Of a stretch of DNA of 64,000 nucleotides, positions 60,815 through 64,000 are shown in pieces. Source of the stretch: Flavihumibacter soli (lineage in GTDB: Bacteria; Bacteroidota; Bacteroidia; Sphingobacteriales; Sphingobacteriaceae); NCBI RefSeq assembly GCF_010692725.1, contig NZ_JAAFZB010000096.1, positions 62,001 to 126,000 of the forward strand, written 5' to 3'. How positions within the stretch are numbered: the first letter of the stretch is position 1; every line of letters starts with the position of its first letter. The notes beneath the pieces were generated by a model, which saw only the letters and a program-made list of their open reading frames with translations, was not told the origin of the DNA and ran no database searches. The position numbers and the translations under genes are program-made.

Positions 60815-63112
60815 CTATCTGAAATTAACACGGACTCCTAAAAAGCCTCTCATTCCCTGGTTAGGTGCATAAACAAAAGCCGGATCGAACTTTAACGCAT
60901 AAGGATTTTGAGCCGTAGCTAAGACCTTTCCGTTTGCATCATATTCCACATTTTTATCGAAGGGATCCCTGCTCCTGGAGATCAGGAAAGGCTCATTTTT
61001 ACCCGGCGTCCAGTTCAGCAGGTTCTTAATCCCACCATAGATCTCATACTTTTTATTCCCTGTATATGTCAATTGAATGTTCTGCAAACTCCAGATGGGT
61101 GATAAGGCGCTGCGAGGATCACTGTCGCCCAGGCGGGGTAACTGCATGGGACCATAAATATTCCCGGTATAATCAATCGCGAGGTCAATTTTTTTAACCG
61201 GGTAGGATACAGACCAGGTGCCGGTCCATTTCTCTGTGAGCAAGGGCCGGACTTTATTGCCTACATTTCCACCCGCGTTATTACGTGAAAACACATCCAG
61301 CAATGAGCCCCCCGCTATTACTTTAAGTCCGTTCGGGAACACCATATCTAAATTGGCACTAAGGCCCCGCGAAACAGCATAACCCTGAAGGTTACTATAA
61401 ATAATTTTTGACGGGTCAGTAAGATAATCCGGAAGGATCTGATTGTTAAAGTGTGTATACCATGCTGAGGCATCTACGTTGATCAGGCCTCCGTTTTCAA
61501 AATGTATTTTCTTTGTGTAATTCAGGTTAGCGTTGTAACTCTTCTCAGGCTGCAGCTTCTCAGTAACAACTACTTCCCTAGCACCGGTGAGGGCGGCATG
61601 TTCCTCAGTAAACAGGCTCACGACCCGAAATCCAGTACCGGCATTCAGCCGAAGAATATTATTTGCATTAATCGCCCATTTGTAGGCGAAGCGGGGAGTG
61701 AAGATATCGCCGTGAATTGAATTATAATCATACCTCAAACCGAGAAGAACCTTATGTTTTTTAGCCAATGCAATTTCATCCTGGATAAAAACGCCGGGCA
61801 ATGCTACCTTGTCGGGTGCGTTGATTGAACCATTAAAGGAGGCTGTTGCCGGGGTATTATCGTCATAGTATGTATACCGCAATGCGGCACCGGCCAGCAG
61901 GTCATGGCGATGCAGCTTTTTATCCCAGGTTAACTGGGAAAATCCTATTTTCTGTTTAGCCAGGTAAGGTGTCTTCCCATAGACCGAGTTCTGATCATGG
62001 TCATTGTAAGAAAATGATAACAAAAGCTTTTCCCTGAACGGCAGCTGATAATTTCCTATCAGCTCCCAGCGCTTAGTATATATGCTTTCGGCATAACGCT
62101 GATCACCACCCCGAAAAGATTTGTCCCATGTTACATCACCGCCCCAACGGTCTTCATAATTATAGCGGGCGGCTATGCTCAGCAGACGATTATCCTTCCT
62201 GTTGAAATTCCATTTCTGAAAAACGGAGATCCGGTCCTGCTGTGTCACATCAGTAAAGTTGTCGTCGTTATTGTCTATGCGGTTTCCGTATTTAAAGTAG
62301 TTGACACCGGTCAGCACGCTGGCTTTATTGCCTGCATTAAACTTAAATCCCACATCAGTATTGATCTCCCGCCAGGACGTTGCGAATACATCTCCGGAAA
62401 AAACAGGAGCGTTCTGAGGCTTCTTAGTAATAATATTGATCAGCCCCCCGACGGCTTCCGAACCATAAAGTGAAGATGCCGGCCCTTTCACTATCTCTAC
62501 CCTCTCGATCAGTGCATTAGGTATTCCCGAAAGACCGTAGACAGAGGATAGGCCGCTCACGATGGGCATACCATCAATCAGGATCATCGTGTAAGGACCT
62601 TCCAGACCATTAATATGTATATCTCCCGTGTTGCAAACGTTGCAATTCAGCTGAGGCCTGACCCCGTTAACATTCTGCAGGGCATCAAAAACAGAAGGCG
62701 TTGGATTCTTCCTGAAAAATGCGGGACTATAAACTTCCACAGGTACCGGGCTTTCAAGCCGGCTCACTTCTTTCAGGGTGCCAGTAATTACTACTTCATT
62801 GAGCGAACTCTTATCAGCGGCCAAAGCGAAATTCACTTCAACCTCCGCACTGTCTGCAAGGACAACTTTTTTTGTGAGCGGCAAAAATCCTACCGCTGAT
62901 GCTTTTATAAAATATCCGCCGGGCGCCAAGCTCTTAATGGTGAAAACGCCTGAACTATCTGTCATAGCACCCGAAGATGTACCAACTACCTGAATACTAG
63001 CAAAGGGAATCGGTTTCTCGGCAGCGCTTGCCTTACCCCTTACTGAACCGGTTTGAGTGAAAGCATTATGACATACTAATAAGGAAGTTATAAGTGTAAG
63101 AATGCTTTTCAT
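60815..63112 (-). CDS. TonB-dependent outer-membrane receptor, probable metal uptake
   Basis: A 765-residue receptor. After a signal peptide (KSILTLITSLLVCHNAFTQ) come a CarboxypepD_reg-like beta-sandwich (about residues 22-105), a plug domain (about 110-235, EVVITGTLKEVSRLESPVPVEVYS in parts), and a 22-strand-type barrel that ends in Phe-Arg. The plug holds a CNVCNTGDIHINGLEG stretch with Cys157 and Cys160, an unusual CxxC in an exported protein. The Mn/Fe regulator operator lies in its promoter, and the thioredoxin-like gene follows. It probably imports a metal or a metal chelate; the ligand is not proven. Confidence 0.9.
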   Translation of the reverse strand: MKSILTLITSLLVCHNAFTQTGSVRGKASAAEKPIPFASIQVVGTSSGAMTDSSGVFTIKSLAPGGYFIKASAVGFLPLTKKVVLADSAEVEVNFALAADKSSLNEVVITGTLKEVSRLESPVPVEVYSPAFFRKNPTPSVFDALQNVNGVRPQLNCNVCNTGDIHINGLEGPYTMILIDGMPIVSGLSSVYGLSGIPNALIERVEIVKGPASSLYGSEAVGGLINIITKKPQNAPVFSGDVFATSWREINTDVGFKFNAGNKASVLTGVNYFKYGNRIDNNDDNFTDVTQQDRISVFQKWNFNRKDNRLLSIAARYNYEDRWGGDVTWDKSFRGGDQRYAESIYTKRWELIGNYQLPFREKLLLSFSYNDHDQNSVYGKTPYLAKQKIGFSQLTWDKKLHRHDLLAGAALRYTYYDDNTPATASFNGSINAPDKVALPGVFIQDEIALAKKHKVLLGLRYDYNSIHGDIFTPRFAYKWAINANNILRLNAGTGFRVVSLFTEEHAALTGAREVVVTEKLQPEKSYNANLNYTKKIHFENGGLINVDASAWYTHFNNQILPDYLTDPSKIIYSNLQGYAVSRGLSANLDMVFPNGLKVIAGGSLLDVFSRNNAGGNVGNKVRPLLTEKWTGTWSVSYPVKKIDLAIDYTGNIYGPMQLPRLGDSDPRSALSPIWSLQNIQLTYTGNKKYEIYGGIKNLLNWTPGKNEPFLISRSRDPFDKNVEYDANGKVLATAQNPYALKFDPAFVYAPNQGMRGFLGVRVNFR

Positions 63113-63133
63113 AAATTCAGATTTAGAATTGTA

Positions 63134-63163
63134 AAAATATAAATTTAGATTAGTCTAAACAAA
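63134..63163 (-). promoter_or_regulatory. promoter with embedded metal-regulator operator before the TonB receptor
   Basis: On the minus strand TTTG (63163-63160), then the 16-bp element TTTAGACTAATCTAAA at 63159-63144, then TATATTTT at 63141-63134, one base from the TAnnTTTG consensus. The operator fills the -33/-7 spacer, a classical repression position. The same 16 bp occurs at 57733-57748 in front of the DtxR-type gene. Confidence 0.7.
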
Positions 63164-63261
63164 TATTTAAGACACTCATCTCAAAGATCCTCAAGTGTTT
63201 TGATTGATATTGTCGGCTTCGCGAATTATTTAAGGGAAAACCTGCAGGCACACCAACGCAT

Positions 63262-63377
63262 TCAGGTCGTCTAAGCTATTCACAACTTGACGATTTGATC
63301 AGGTCATCTAGTGGTTATTCCGCTAAATTGGTGGAATGACCACTACCTGAGTGCAAGGTGAGTACCATGATTGGTAC
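63262..63377. repeat. direct repeats and stem-loops upstream of smpB
   Basis: The 391-bp gap between the TonB receptor and smpB has no gene that I can support. It contains a near-identical 12-bp direct repeat TCAGGTC(G/A)TCTA at 63262 and 63299. A long stem-loop spans 63300-63349 (CAGGT, bulge, AGTGGTTATTCC paired with GGAATGACCACT and ACCTG). A second perfect hairpin GTACCA/TGGTAC is at 63362-63377. No T run follows either hairpin, so they are not obvious terminators. Confidence 0.6.
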
Positions 63378-63503
63378 ATCAGTGTTCTCTTTCGCAATCC
63401 TACAATCCCGAGTAGTACAGCAGCACCCAAAAAAATTGTATTCAGATCAAAAAACCGGATTCCCGAAAATTTCTTTAGATATTAGCATTTTTAGGGACGT
63501 ACT

Positions 63504-63953
63504 ATGAGCAGCGGAATCAACATCAAGAATAAGAGAGCTTACTTTGAATACCATATACACGAAAAATTCACAGCAGGGATACAACTGCTGGGAACTGAAA
63601 TAAAGTCGATCAGGGAAGGTAAAGCTGATATCAATGATGCCTTTTGCGCTTTTTTAGGCAGTAACCTGTATGTGCGTAATATGCAGATCGCGGAATATTC
63701 GCATGGTTCATTTTATAACCACGAAGCTAAACGCGACAGGGCCCTATTACTCAACAAAAAGGAACTGGCGAAACTAAAGACAAAAATTGAGGAGAAGGGA
63801 TTCACCATTATACCTTTACAGATCTTTACAAGTGAAAGAGGGTTTGCCAAGCTTGAGATTGGCCTGGCGCAGGGTAAAAAGCTGTATGATAAAAGAGAAA
63901 CATTAAAAGACCGGGATGCGAAAATTGAAATGGACCGGGCTTTAAAAAGATAA
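63504..63953 (+). CDS. smpB: SsrA-binding protein SmpB
   Basis: A 149-residue OB-fold protein that binds tmRNA and delivers it to stalled ribosomes. It has the family features NKRAYFEYHIHEKFTAGIQLLGTEIKSIREGKADI (in parts), NLYVRNMQIAEYSHGS and the basic C-terminal tail KKLYDKRETLKDRDAKIEMDRALKR (in parts), which folds in the decoding centre. The start at ATG 63504 is family-typical. The ssrA gene itself is not in the window. Confidence 0.97.
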   Translation: MSSGINIKNKRAYFEYHIHEKFTAGIQLLGTEIKSIREGKADINDAFCAFLGSNLYVRNMQIAEYSHGSFYNHEAKRDRALLLNKKELAKLKTKIEEKGFTIIPLQIFTSERGFAKLEIGLAQGKKLYDKRETLKDRDAKIEMDRALKR

Positions 63954-64000
63954 ACCCGTTTTATTTACCATGCCTGATCACCCACGAGGGGCACGAAGCG

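Overview
This window looks like a chromosomal segment of a Bacteroidota bacterium, most likely a member of the Sphingobacteriaceae (Pedobacter and relatives). The signs are a short 286-residue primary sigma factor, several Bacteroidetes-type -7 boxes (TAnnTTTG) close to start codons with almost no Shine-Dalgarno sequences, futalosine-pathway menaquinone synthesis (mqnC), a LytTR regulator paired with a beta-propeller sensor kinase, tandem DUF3857 proteins, PF13668 ferritin-like proteins, and a TonB receptor with a CarboxypepD_reg-like domain. The content is mostly housekeeping. I see no rRNA, tRNA, CRISPR array, prophage, plasmid genes or intact insertion sequence.

Layout. 1-8.4 kb: alpha/beta hydrolase, flavin/2Fe-2S reductase, AsmA-like protein, VOC enzyme, ankyrin protein, Sua5/YrdC-family protein and NhaA. 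8.4-12.4 kb: a partial tryptophan operon read leftward (trpD-trpF-trpB-trpA) behind an apparent classical attenuator: a 21-residue leader peptide with two adjacent Trp codons, a possible antiterminator segment and an intrinsic terminator. trpE, trpG and trpC are not here. 12.4-22.5 kb: YitT-family protein, small enzymes, RecR, a sodium:solute symporter, a LOG-family protein, PhzF-like protein, an orphan ABC ATPase with a small membrane partner, and the stump of a class-C beta-lactamase-like serine hydrolase. 22.5-27.8 kb: GAPDH, RpoD, a second LOG protein and IMP dehydrogenase. 27.9-34.4 kb: two DUF3857/transglutaminase-like exported proteins, one lacking the catalytic Cys, and an M16 peptidase pair, one lacking the zinc motif. 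34.5-41.4 kb: MqnC, the LytTR two-component pair and two exported ferritin-like proteins. 41.5-55.5 kb: ScpB, a Mur-ligase/PrmA/TpiA/GlmU-like run, ribosomal protein L31 type B, methylmalonyl-CoA epimerase, a minimal iscS-iscU-iscA set, an acyl-CoA ligase and LysS. 55.6-64 kb: Ung, an Lrp regulator, a manganese/iron homeostasis locus (DtxR-type regulator, Nramp transporter fused to a universal-stress domain) and a convergent TonB receptor plus thioredoxin-like operon, then SmpB.

The two most informative regulatory observations are the trp leader at 12230-12357 and an identical 16-bp imperfect palindrome in the promoters of both the DtxR-type regulator operon (57733-57748) and the TonB receptor operon (63144-63159). 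The second ties the outer-membrane receptor and the inner-membrane Nramp transporter into one probable metal regulon. Other features that recur are low-complexity word arrays at gene junctions and -7 boxes only 4-6 nt from start codons, which suggests leaderless mRNAs.
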